From Argopecten irradians (taxonomy: Eukaryota; Mollusca; Bivalvia; Pectinida; Pectinidae), in NCBI RefSeq assembly GCF_041381155.1, contig NC_091134.1, positions 31,501,540 through 31,565,539 of the forward strand: a DNA stretch of 64,000 nucleotides, written 5' to 3'. Of this stretch, positions 39,580 through 51,680 are shown in pieces. The notes under the pieces are model-generated. The model did not search any database, was not told where the DNA came from, and was given only the letters and a program-made list of their open reading frames with translations. A program made the position numbers and the translations under genes. How positions within the stretch are numbered: the stretch's first letter is position 1; every line of letters starts with the position of its first letter.

Positions 39580-40755
39580 AAACTAGTCCGCTAAACCTGC
39601 CTATATTATTAGGCTTTTTTTTTTTTTTTTTTTTTTTTTTTGCCTAATATATAGTCAGCTCGCGGTACCTCTTAAAAATGTGAAATCGTAGGCCAGATTT
39701 GGCCTACGCTACGTCAGCGGCATATTTCTAATATATCGTCCATGCAATGCCGGGAAAACGTACACATACCTTTATATTGGGATCTTATGTACTCCTTTGC
39801 CCCCATGTTACATCCCATTTATGAAATTAAACAACTGTATACAATGAAATACTTCCGAGACCCTTCTATTTCACACATTTGTAATGGCCGCCGTATACAC
39901 ATTTAGTAGAGCAAACGGCAGCCAATCAACTTCGCTTCCGGTTTTATTTTTAAATATCCACGTGTAGTTGAAAGATAAACAAAATTCTACCGTGTATATG
40001 CTACATGTATATGCAACGTGAATATCGCGAAAGTTATGCGGTACCAGCAATAGTCGTGTTCAATTTGAATATTTGACAACATGTCGTGTATGTCGACCAT
40101 GATTTTACTTTAAAAACTCTAACTGGCTAGCAAATTTCAGCATTTTCCACTTCGCTTCCGGTTTTATTTTTAAATATCCACGTGTAGTTGAAAGATAAAC
40201 AAAATGCTAGCCAGTTAGAGTTTTTAAAGTAAAATCATGGTCGACATACACGACATGTTGTCAAATATTCAAATTGAACACGACTATTGCTGGTACCGCA
40301 TAACTTTCGCGATATTCACGTTGCATATACATGTAGCATATACACGGTAGAATTTTGTTTATCTTTCAACTACACGTGGATATTTAAAAATAAAACCGGA
40401 AGCGAAGTTGATTGGCTGCCGTTTGCTCTACTAAATGTGTATACGGCGGCCATTACAAATGTGTGAAATAGAAGGGTCTCGGAAGTATTTCATTGTATAC
40501 AGTTGTTTAATTTCATAAATGGGATGTAACATGGGGGCAAAGGAGTACATAAGATCCCAATATAAAGGTATGTGTACGTTTTCCCGGCATTGCATGGACG
40601 ATATATTAGAAATATGCCGCTGACGTAGCGTAGGCCAAATCTGGCCTACGATTTCACATTTTTAAGAGGTACCGCGAGCTGACTATATATTAGGCAAAAA
40701 AAAAAAAAATAATAAAAAAAGCCTAATAATATAGGCAGGTTTAGCGGACTAGTTT
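39580..40755. mobile_element. Near-perfect 550-bp foldback element
   Basis: Arms 39580-40132 and 40205-40755 are almost perfect inverses, starting AAACTAGTCCGCTAAACCTG. Sub-terminal TATTATTAGGC(T)n GCCTAATATA forms a small hairpin at each end. The loop (40133-40204) contains 57 bp identical to 39929-39985 within the left arm. No ORF. A related terminus lies at about 13530-13606. Confidence 0.92.
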
Positions 40756-43700
40756 CATACCTGTTCCCCAATCGCGTAAAACGTAACCCTGGGGTAAATA
40801 GCGGTTCTTTCGTGGGGCCTCTTTAGGGGTAATGAATGCCCTGTATACATGTATTTATAAAATGTACCGTTGTAATGCATGTACAGTTAGAATGTAACCG
40901 CTAGTGCATTATCAAGCTAAGATTTGTTTCAATTAATCTATAATATTATGCTACCGGTCAATTCACACAGTTCTGATGTATATATTTATAGATTTTTAAT
41001 TTGTAAATTTTTGTTCTGTACATGTTCTGGTAGTGTTATACACATACATTGTATATAGGATTTACATTGTAGGTTAATTGGTAAAATTATATTGTATATG
41101 TTCTGATATACACATATACATATGTAAATGTAGGTTTTAGCTTGTTCTTTAGATATATTTGGAGGACACATACAGTATTATTTCTGGTCATAATAATAAA
41201 TGTGTATATTTATTACAACTGTACCTGGTTCATGTGTACAGTGTATATGACAAACTTTACAGAGTTGAAATGTACTGCAGCCATGTATCATTTATAATTA
41301 TTCTGAATTTTTGTTGGAACTATAGATAATGAATTTGTATCTTTTTTGAAACAATATTTGATTCTATCAAATGCATCAGTGACACATTCACAACTTATAA
41401 AATGTTTTCTCTAAAATAAAAAAAAACCTGTAGAATGAACCTACATTTATTCATTTATATATATTTGAAATTGATCATTTCAATTTTTGTCATATTCAAC
41501 AGATATAAAAAATTGTTGGTTCTTTTTTTCAGGCACCATGCATGCATAGTGACATGAATACAGAAAGTTCATCCCTTGGACCTGTATACAAGTGTATGTA
41601 TACATATACATACAATTAGCATCATATGAAGACTGAAGAATGTTGATATGAGTGCTCTTGAAAGAAAACTTTTCCAATATGGACCTAGAAGATCGTGAAC
41701 AGAACATTTAAACAGTATTAATTTATTAAATGTTCCTTTCAACTGTAATCATTAAATAAAATTATGATGCAATACTTTTTCATTGTTTAACTTTGTAGAA
41801 ATATTTGTTTTATATTAGTCCTCTAGATCCAGTGATTATAATTCTTGCATCCATATGCCGACCCATTTGTTTGTCAGGGCTTGTGAGATAGCTTTTCAAT
41901 TACTTTTAAAATATAAGGATTTTTTTTACATATAGCAATATAGATACCATTGTCTTAGGATTTCTAAATTCTACTTTACAAGAGAGTAGACTCAACATAT
42001 AAATAAAACCATAAAACTAGCAAGTTATCTGAAATGTTAAAAATCTTTTTGTCTGAACCAAATTTCACATTTATTGTCTATGTGTAACTTGTACATAGAC
42101 CATGGCCATTTATGTATTAATACTGTAGTAACAGTGATTACAAACACATAGACTAAAATGTAGTATGTAGTACTATGTACATCTGTCTTTGATTTGAGTT
42201 CTAAACAAAAAAGTGGTACCTATTGGGAAGTTGTGACTTGGGCGGGGGGTGAAATACAGAAGAAATAGCTACACATGGAAAAAAGAAAGATATACAGTAC
42301 CATATGGATTCAAAGTTGCTCCAAAATCAATGAGACTAAATAACCAAAAAAAAAGCCATGTAAACCCCAAATATGCAATGACCAGATCAATGATAAAGCA
42401 CCCTTCCACTTCCAGTTATCTGTAGCTATTTCTTCTATATTTCAACCCCCCACTCAAGTTACAACTTCCCATCCTCATGATTCTTTTGTCTTTTAGCCCC
42501 CCCCCCCCCCACCCCCCACCCCCCAACACACACATACCTGATTGATTGTCATGTTATTTCAGGTTCCTATTCAGGTATTATTCCTAAAAACCAAAAAGGG
42601 TATACACACTGTGTACTCTCAAAGGAGGGGAACCACTTCATTCAAAAATGGAATTTACAATTTCGTCTTAATTTTGAAATTTTCAATTTAATTATTAATT
42701 ACTGGACTATTAAAACAGTATAGAACCCCTCGGCTACAGACAAAGTACTGTGGTACACATTTCTCTAAATTACTTTTCTTCAACTCAATCATCTTTTTCT
42801 CCAGAGCACAAAAAAGAACAGGAAACAACAGAAAAGGAAAGTAACATACATGTAGGCCTTATATATTTTCTGGAAATATATATGATGTGTTAATTCTCAC
42901 AGCATAGGCCTACATGAATGTGAAGAATTAAATATCATCAATGTTTGAGAGAATTTCCTAGTTGTAATTCTATAGCAGCTACATGGAATGTACGTTTACA
43001 TATATACATTGTACGATACATATACATCATAAAAGTTTCTTTCCTTCCAGCTGGACATTCATGTCATCTCTCTCCAGAACTCAAATATTGTTTACAAAAA
43101 AAACCAAACAGAGACATAGATAATTTAATTAAATCTCTGCAAAAAACTACACGAATAATTGAACACATATATTGTACTTGTAAAATATCTATGTATGAGG
43201 TAATTTATTTTCACATCTTTGACAGCTACATGCATGGACGTTCTATGGAACGTTTTCGTGTGGTTTTATATGGGAAATTATGTTACGATTATTTGTACTT
43301 AACTTTCATGATTCGGTTGATGTAAAATACGACGAATGCGATGCTGCAATAATTGCCCCTTGCCGGGGCCCCATCTCTGCATCGGCCGAATATTTGTGTC
43401 GATTTCCATGTACAAGATGCTTTTATCGAAAAATTATTACAAAGCATTGTCATTAATGTAAGAATACTTCATTTGCATCAAATGTATCATCTCAAAACAA
43501 CAATTTGCATACCGCATTAGTGGTTTATCACACGAAACGAAACCGACACGACTGAGAAACACATGTCCATGTTGACATTTCCACGCAGCCTCGTTTTCAA
43601 AGAGTTTGGAGAATTTATATTTAGAACTGTGCTAAATTTACACGGGGCTTCCCCAAAATTTCAATGGTCAAAACTGGACACCGTAAGCAGAACTTGAGAG

Positions 43701-43781
43701 AATCATTATGGTATACAATGACTTTTGGAAGGCCAAAGAACGCATTTAGACTGGTTTCCTTTGCCCGACTATTCACTTTAA
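40756..43781. other. No gene seen
   Basis: AT-rich spacer with a poly-C/CA tract at 42498-42535. A 126-codon open frame at 42945-43325 has no signature and biased composition; I treat it as chance. Confidence 0.45.
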
Positions 43782-44838
43782 GCGTTTGCCAATCGATTTA
43801 CCGGTAATATTTCTAAATCTCTGTTTAAACTACTTCTATTTCATGACGATGAGGATGATTACTTCTGAAGAGAAGTGTCATCAGCAAATAAACGTGTTGT
43901 TGATTCAAGTTCATTAGCTATATCATTTGTAAAAATAAAGAAAGTATGGATTATGACGGGAATCTTGCATTTGTTATGTGTTGAAATCTTATATTAGGCA
44001 TATCAAGATACATTTTCTTGTGTAATTATATATATATATATTTTTTTTAATTAATTCACATGTTTTGTTTGGAAAATAGCGGGTCTTTTATACATTTGTT
44101 TTTTATAAGTATGTCAGTATTAATTAATGCAAATAATATCAATACAATATATTTTCACATTTCCTGATTCAAATTATCCCTCACTGGGACAGTCTCAATA
44201 CATGGGCCGTTTAAGAATAATTGCGAACCTTTCAAATGCGTTTATGATAGGTTTAGTCTTGGTATCAGAAACATATATATAATTATATATTTACGTTTCT
44301 GTTGGTATACACAGCTAGTGTCTAAACTTCATTATGTTCCGTTTATCATATACCGCAGCATATATATATATAACTACAAGTACACAATTATTAATGTAGA
44401 TGGCTGATTGCGTGATTACGATGACTGCGACATTAAAATATAGTTTGAAATATAAGCATTTAAGCATTGGGAATAATGTATAAATAATGCATATGGTTTC
44501 AATTACTTTAATGCATAAGAGTGAATACTACCAAGAACTGAGCTAAACTGTATGAGATATATATGAACGATCAAAGGGAGGCAAATGCTATCAAAAAATC
44601 AAGAATAAATAAAAATTAAAAATTGTAATAAAAAATATATCAAAATTCTCAGTTATTTTGGTTTATAATTAGGTAAACCACCTAGCATGGCATATATCTC
44701 AGGCAAATATTGCTACAAGGTTAAGACATGATATTGAGGAAAATTGTTTTAAGCGAAATACAGCACCACGGTCCTAGCCAGCACCGGGCCCAGTCAGCCC
44801 CGGTCCTGGTGAGGGCCAGCTCAGCTGTTTGACACTGT
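43782..44838. repeat. Direct duplication, copy B
   Basis: See copy A at 38792-39467. Between the shared blocks it carries an extra AT-rich segment, 44310-44729. It is followed by GGGATTCCATTGGCTGCGAG, also at 28949. Confidence 0.88.
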
Positions 44839-47800
44839 AGGGATTCCATTGGCTGCGAGCTGGCGAGTCCAAAGCTCGGTTATAACCGGAACTAGGACGT
44901 TAATCCGTAACATCAATCTGACTTAACTTTATACCATCAGTGAATTCGAAAATAACCCCTGGAGTATCCAGGATACTTAAAATGGACCACACACTAATTG
45001 TGAATACAAAAGAAAAGCAGAGTGATTAATTATTAACTTACATATTCAAATGAATCAATAATCAAATTTTGACTTACGAACACATATTCCGTGTGTCTAT
45101 CTAGCTATTAGCAAAACCCAGTTTTCTACATACAAATGTCAGCTAAATGTATATGTACTTAACGTATTGTTGGCGTATAGCGATGGTATACAGGTGATGT
45201 TAATGCATATACACTGGGTATTGATCCGGTTGCCTATGCAAAACTACCACTGTGGACATATACAATTGTATTAGCTTACATAATTATACAAATAAGATGT
45301 ATAATCACTTTCAAAACATTATGTTTTATGATAGATAATATTGAAAATATCTGGCTGAAGTGTAAAATTATGAAATTGTGTCATCGATTGCATTATAGTT
45401 ATACCTTGGAGAGACCCAATACCGATTATTTTATTCACTACTCAGTAGCGATTGAAGGGTGGGCTGGAGAGAAATATACATTCTGTATGAAGAAAACACC
45501 ATGAGGTAGGAGTAGTTTGACAATGGCACCCAGGTATAAATCAGGTATATATCCTCTCCTTATTTTAAATGGGTTGTTTTTACAAATATTGGTGCTATAT
45601 CTATTTCCGTACATCTAAGCTGGGGTGAATATGGAACAGGCAAAACACAGTACGCGACTGAAAACATGTTAGCTTCGGAGCTTTCTGGTTAGTTTTAAGA
45701 AAAAACGTAAACATTGCATCAACGTAACAGGAGGCATTGTTTCATTAAGTTCGTTAACTATGAAAATAGAAGAAATTAACACATAGGCCTAATTCAAATC
45801 TCGCAAGCGTCCGTCCGCTGCTTGATTGGTTATTCAAATTGCCAATAAATCATACTGTATTTAAATTCAAAATACAGTTTTTGTATAATATTTGTAGAAT
45901 TGTTATAGTTCTATTTAAAATAAGTAGTCTTTTACCTTGTATGATAACACAGAAGCACTAAGATAGTTCCTTCTATTTTCAAGCATTGTCAATTACGTAG
46001 AACGACTTTCAAACAAACAGTTTTAAAAGTACACACATATATATATGCTTTAAACATTACTATAATTTTGTAATTCTTTGAAAATGTAACAAACATTTCT
46101 CCGAATAGGTACTTTAAGTAATATATCATTAAATAAAAGAATAAATGAGTTATCACAAATGTGAATGTACCTTATTACATTTCCCGAATAAGAGTCATAT
46201 ATTGACATAATGCGAATTTGATTCTTATTTGGAAAATAAGATGTTTTAGTTGTAATTATAATTTGATAAGAAACGAAGACGAAGAAAGAAATCAACATTT
46301 ACCGATGCAATCATAATAAAAAAAACATCCAATTTCAAAAATAAATAAATAAATATAAAGATATAAAAAATATTTGATATCAGTTGATTACCAAAACTAC
46401 ACAGACAATAGAACCAGGTACCCATGAAAAGCATGTGTTCTGAGCTAAATATCCGACTTGCGTCACACAAATCTAGGTCAAGTTAATAAGAGATTGACAT
46501 TCTTTTTTAATATGTCTCTCCCCGATTTTTTTTATAAATCATATGTTGCATTATATAACACAGTGTTGTGCTATCTCTCTAGTTTATTTTGTCTTTTTTT
46601 TTCGGGGATGTCAGGAACGACCGGCCAGCGACGACGCCCTTAAAGTGTCGTAATTTTCTTAGGCTTTTAATATTCTATTCACCACCAAAAAATTACCAAC
46701 ATTTTGAGAATTACAATACATACAATGCATAGGTTTTAATTTTACAAAGTCAAATAAGTGCTTTCGAAATAAGTTCTTTTTGAAATAATGTTATCAAAAA
46801 TTATGATATGTACGTCTACACACAGATATTGTAATAGATGTCTTTGTAATAATCTCTGACAATATACTTTTTTAGTCTGCAAATGTCCGTGCGTCGACAG
46901 TGCAGTAAAATGGGTACCAACGGTCAAACCAAGTAGCCAAGTTGCGTTTTACCAGTTCATTTCACATTCTACAGTGTTTCTAGTGTAATTAAAAGGAATA
47001 TATATATATACATTATGTTCGCATACGTTTTCATCTAAACATAAATGAGTGTAAAAAGAACTATTACGGTGCATAAATTTTGTGTTTTAGCTAATGTCTT
47101 TAAAGCATAATGCAATTTCATGTTTGTCCGTGCCTTTGACAGCTTAATCATCAAATTGTATGGTTTTCAACAGATTTACAAAGAAAAAAAAGCATGTCAA
47201 AATTTCACTCAGTTATGATACACATACCTTTAAGGAATGACACAAAGTCAGAAACCAGAAAACGTTCCAGCAGGGTTTTACATTTATATTGAATGCGTTA
47301 CTATGTAAATGGGAGACAACGTATTAGTCTATCTATTACAATAAGCACGATGTCTATCAGTGTATCAAGTCAGGTACAAAACGTAAGTAATATAAAACGA
47401 AACGAAACAAAATGAAACGAAACAAAGCAGAATGGAACGGAATAAAAAAACTGAATGAGAAAATTAAACTATATCATCGACCTCTATAGTCCGCTTACTA
47501 CTATTAATATTTAATATAAATTGTAATATATTACTAATAGAGTGAAATAAAGGGAAATAACTCTGATTAATTAAAATTGTGTTAATTAGCAAATATTGAT
47601 GTTGAGGTGAAAGGAAGGGAAGTAACCCTGATAAATCATAATGATTTGCGTATATTATTCAAATAGCGTATCCCTTTGATTCGATTAATATGGTGTTATA
47701 CTGACGCAGTAGAATCTAATATAATTACGTCTAACAACGCCATCAGTCATTAATGATCCTGTCCTGGAGGTCATATTGACCTCTAGAAAGGTCCATTATT

Positions 47801-48740
47801 GATATAGAATAATTTACAAATTCCTTCATACGCTGCAATACGCTTGATATAACTGTATATACTTTTAAAACTGTGAATGGCAACATCACAACAGATAACA
47901 AAATACATTCGCTGGACATTGAAAATGAATCCGAAATCATATGTTCTTAGCAGTGACAAATTACACATGGTTGGAAAGGTCAGTCTAAACTCACAAACAA
48001 TTCAAATTTAAATCATGCAAAGTTGGCTGACTTTATGCTAATTAAAGATATAATAACGCATTCCAAAGAGATGTCACGGACGATAGTGTGAATTCGTTTC
48101 GATTAAGGAGAAGTAACTCTTTCTCGAACTAGTGATAGTTTCATTCGCAATACCATAGACATTTGGCACATATGATAAACAATGAAAATATGTACTATGA
48201 GAAATGAATGATAACCAGTTCCAAAGCTGATGAATATGGAACGCCATAGCTGTCTCGTATGATTCAAATATATATGAATTTGTTTTCTTTACATTTAATG
48301 GTTTTAGCATTATATGAATTGAACTTATCAATATATGGTATCATTCTATCAATATCTTATTTGCTTTGACCAATATATCATAGCGGTCCATAGATGAAGC
48401 TGTTATTTGTTTTATTATGACATTTTCCCAACCACTTTTAACACAGAAATAAAATTCCACTCTGAAACTGAATAATTTCCTTTTAACTAAGCCGTTATTT
48501 ATAAGGGCTTTGGCTATATAATACTTGTATTTTGAGTAAGCTACCAAATATCTATTATCTGACTTACTGTTTTTCTCTTTATGGAATAAATTACATTGCA
48601 ATCCAATTACCTTTCGCTTATGATTAAGTTAACCAACTTTCGCTTTTTATAACAGTAAATTCGTGATAACATATCCCTGCGTAAAATTTGTACGTGACGT
48701 ATTTCACTGGACATCGCTTCATTTTCATTGCCAGGACAAA
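44839..48740. other. No gene seen
   Basis: AT-rich spacer. It holds one CCCCTGGAGTATCCAGG motif (about 44955), a GAAACGAAACAAAATGAAAC simple repeat (about 47396-47450), and AAGGGAAGTAACCCTGAT motifs (about 47550-47635). Confidence 0.45.
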
Positions 48741-48747
48741 TGCTAGT

Positions 48748-48990
48748 TTACAGTATATCCCCATATTTGCCATCGACTGGTGTCCCCGATCTGATAATAA
48801 TTAATAAAATAAATCCATGGACTATGTGCTCAATGTAAAATTCAAACTGCTTCCAACTGTCAGAACAGAACATATCTGATGTCCCAACTGTTTTCGGCCA
48901 ATTCGTTTTCCTGACAGCCTCCATCAATGCATGTCCAAAACTTTCTCCGTCCAAAACTTTATCAACTAGATCTTGAATTAATACTATAAA
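48748..48990 (-). other. Unexplained open frame
   Basis: About 80 codons open on minus, including LVDKVLDGESFGHALMEAVR followed by a Trp/Cys-containing stretch and FYIEHIVHG. The composition looks more protein-like than its surroundings. I do not recognise a family; it could be an exon or a gene relic. No clear splice sites and no linked exon were found. Confidence 0.2.
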
Positions 48991-49950
48991 TTCTCAGGAT
49001 TCGACATTGTTAAAGATTACGTAATCATTATACTTACAAAGGAAACATATTTCATCCTGTACAATAACCATTTTGTTCTTTGATCCAAAAAGAGTAAGGG
49101 TCATTCAACAGATATTTCATATGATCATGTAAGCATACCAGGTACGCGATTAATGATAGTATCATTTCAGTCATTCAGGCAAATTGATTGACTATTAATA
49201 CAAAGCCTGGCAGATATGCTAAAAAAGTGACGGATCATTAACAAATGTAATAAGATTATACATTTATATTTAAATTAACAATCTTATGCAGTTATCTACA
49301 TCGTTTTCAATGTTTTGAATGATTTGAATAGATTTGAAATGACGTGACGTGAATCTAGAAACATATAATCACATATTTTTTCCACATATTTGGTTGTTTT
49401 CAGATATTGATACAGATACACTACAAAACACTATGTTAGCAGGATTCCTAGTTCAGTAAAGTGCTGAATATAATTGTCAATATAGGAAGATATACATAAT
49501 AATAGAACACTGAAATAACGTTACCAACAAACAGGAGGTCATAAAAAGAAAAGACGTTTTCATACAGACACACACCAGTAGGACATTTGGGACAATCAAG
49601 CACTTTTCATACTATCCTCGACGAAAGAGTTGACAATCACTCAAACATAGAATGACGGAGGTTCATCTTTTATTATATTTTCTGCACCTGATAACACCTT
49701 GTTAACACTTCACCTGCTTTTCTCAAATTTAATTTATACAGCGTATAGCAATGGGGTTGTCAACAAAAGAATTTATCAAAAATTGCCACTATTCATTGAC
49801 AAATTTACATATGAAAATACATAAAAAAACCAATACTAAGCAAATGCATTATGTCATATGGGTGGCATACATGTATATATATCGCACTCTGTGATAGGAA
49901 TTAATCTGTGTTTGATAGGTTTGATGTGATTGGGTTAATGTCATATTAAA

Positions 49951-50131
49951 TGTTAGGTCATGTTAGGACGTGCCATGCTTAGGATATGGAGGAAAGCTGG
50001 AGAAAAACCACCGGCCTATGGAGAGTACCTGACAAATGTCCCAGATGGGATTTGAACTTGCGACCCAGAGGTGGACAGACGTATGTTGGCAATACGTCGG
50101 GACTTCCTACGCACTCGGCACCGCGGTCCCA
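49951..50131 (-). mobile_element. tRNA-derived SINE, minus strand
   Basis: On minus: A-box-like GGTGCCGAGTGCGTAGG, B-box-like GCAAGTTCAAATCCC, body GGTGGTTTTTCTCCAGC, 3' part GGCACGTCCTAACATGACC. The tail is truncated. Same family as 1284-1499; directly abuts a MITE. Confidence 0.75.
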
Positions 50132-50136
50132 ACAAT

Positions 50137-50430
50137 TTAAAAATGCTCCACCGCTGACAAATCTTTTTGTTATTTACTCTATCAAAAACTGCAGCAGACT
50201 ATTTAGTATTTTTCTTCAGTTACAAAAGTTACTTACTTTACATCAATGCCACCATGGAAAAGTTTGAGCTTTTATATTAATTCAAGAAAAATATATTAAA
50301 AATGATTAATTGCATCCCGAAAAAAATCCGTGGAACTTTGTCCTATGTGGAATGAATTACTGATAGTGCATGCGCCAAAAGCAAAATAAATTATTTTATC
50401 GTTCATGCTCTGTCGGCGGTGGAGCTTTAT
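50137..50430. mobile_element. TTAA MITE, second copy of the 14.5-kb family
   Basis: ATGCTCCACCGCTGACAAAT at the left and TGTCGGCGGTGGAGC at the right, with TTAA at 50137-50140. The interior TTTACTCTATCAAAAACTGC matches 14570 on. Shorter, with internal deletion. Confidence 0.78.
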
Positions 50431-51523
50431 GTACATTGATAATATTGCTGTACTACATGTCATGATGAAAATATGAGGTATTTAGCAAAAAGTATTCATT
50501 GTGTCTGCTTTTAGGGGATAAGCAGACGATTAAAACGGTTTAATTCTGCTTATGATATGGCTACTAGAATCTATATTATATCGTTGTCAGTTTAAATTGT
50601 ATTTTTGTTATATGTTTTGGCATGGTATCACCCTTCACGTCATGGAAAATGCACCACAGTCTGAGATGGTGCAGCAAAACATGTTTTATTTAAGCATTAA
50701 ATCATGAAAGTCCTTGTCAATATTCCAAAAATTCGAAAATTAATTCATAAAGCAGAGAGTGATACTTTTTGCTTGTTCACATTTACCCTTCTCTAATTAT
50801 CAGTAAAGTATATCATTAACATCGCTTATTTTAGAAGTATTACGTGAATTTAAAGAAAATTATGTTAAAGTTCCACGAAACAAGCGATAATCTATATAAA
50901 TAAATTGTTATTGTGACCTCATTCGATAGTATTCAATATAGCTGGTGACATTTTGGCTTATGCAGGATCAGGAAGTTATTAAAATTAAGACCGCATATGA
51001 TTTAAATTATGCAGATTTTTTTAAGCGGGCTAGAGGTTTTATGAAGTGTGCCATTGCAGCTTGAGCCCTTCCACTGCGCTGACTGCCGGACCGTCTAAAC
51101 AGCTCGGACATCCCTAATCCAGCCAGGTAATGTATGCTTTCTGTTACATCTTTCTGAAGGGTTAATGAATCAGTATATCTCCCAATGTTACGAACTCATA
51201 GTAGAGGTACTTTATCGTTAAAAATGTAAAGAATCGAAAAAGTTAGAAAATGATATAAATGTAAAAATAAAAAATAAATGGCATGCTGATGATTTTTCAC
51301 TGAATTAATCTATCTATTTTTTGATGATTGGCCCAATATCACAATACTTGATATTATCATAGCGTATATTATAAAACATATCGGAAATGGTAGTACAAGA
51401 GTTTGTACTTTTTAATTTTAATGTATTGACTTTTACTGGAATTTGAAGGAACATTTTAGTTTATTTAAAAACATTTATATCTTTTAAACAGTTTAATGTC
51501 TATAAAAAGCCAATTATTTAATG
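50431..51523. other. No gene seen
   Basis: AT-rich spacer, no exon or repeat recognised. Confidence 0.45.
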
Positions 51524-51680
51524 TAAGGATTAACTTGAATAGATTTTTTATGTTATGGAGATATAACACAAAAATCTGAGTGTACTCTAAATAAACCGCG
51601 AAGCGGTTTATGATGAGAGTACACTCAGATTTTTGTGTTATATCTCCATAACATAAAAAATCTATTCAAATTAATCCTTA
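51524..51680. repeat. About 65-bp hairpin with palindromic loop
   Basis: Arms with TTATGGAGATATAACACAAA and its inverse are almost perfect. The loop AAACCGCGAAGCGGTTT is itself a palindrome. A direct repeat, AAAAAGCCAATTATTTAATG, lies at about 51504 and again (diverged) at about 51866, so this is probably part of a larger MITE including AGCCAATCAGAAGCG at about 51766. Confidence 0.8.

Noticed and set aside
42945..43325. 126-codon plus-strand ORF as a gene
   Set aside because: Low-complexity composition, no splice context, no family signature.
38792..44838. LTR retrotransposon with the duplicated blocks as LTRs
   Set aside because: No gag/pol between them, no TG...CA ends, no primer-binding site seen, and unequal block structure.
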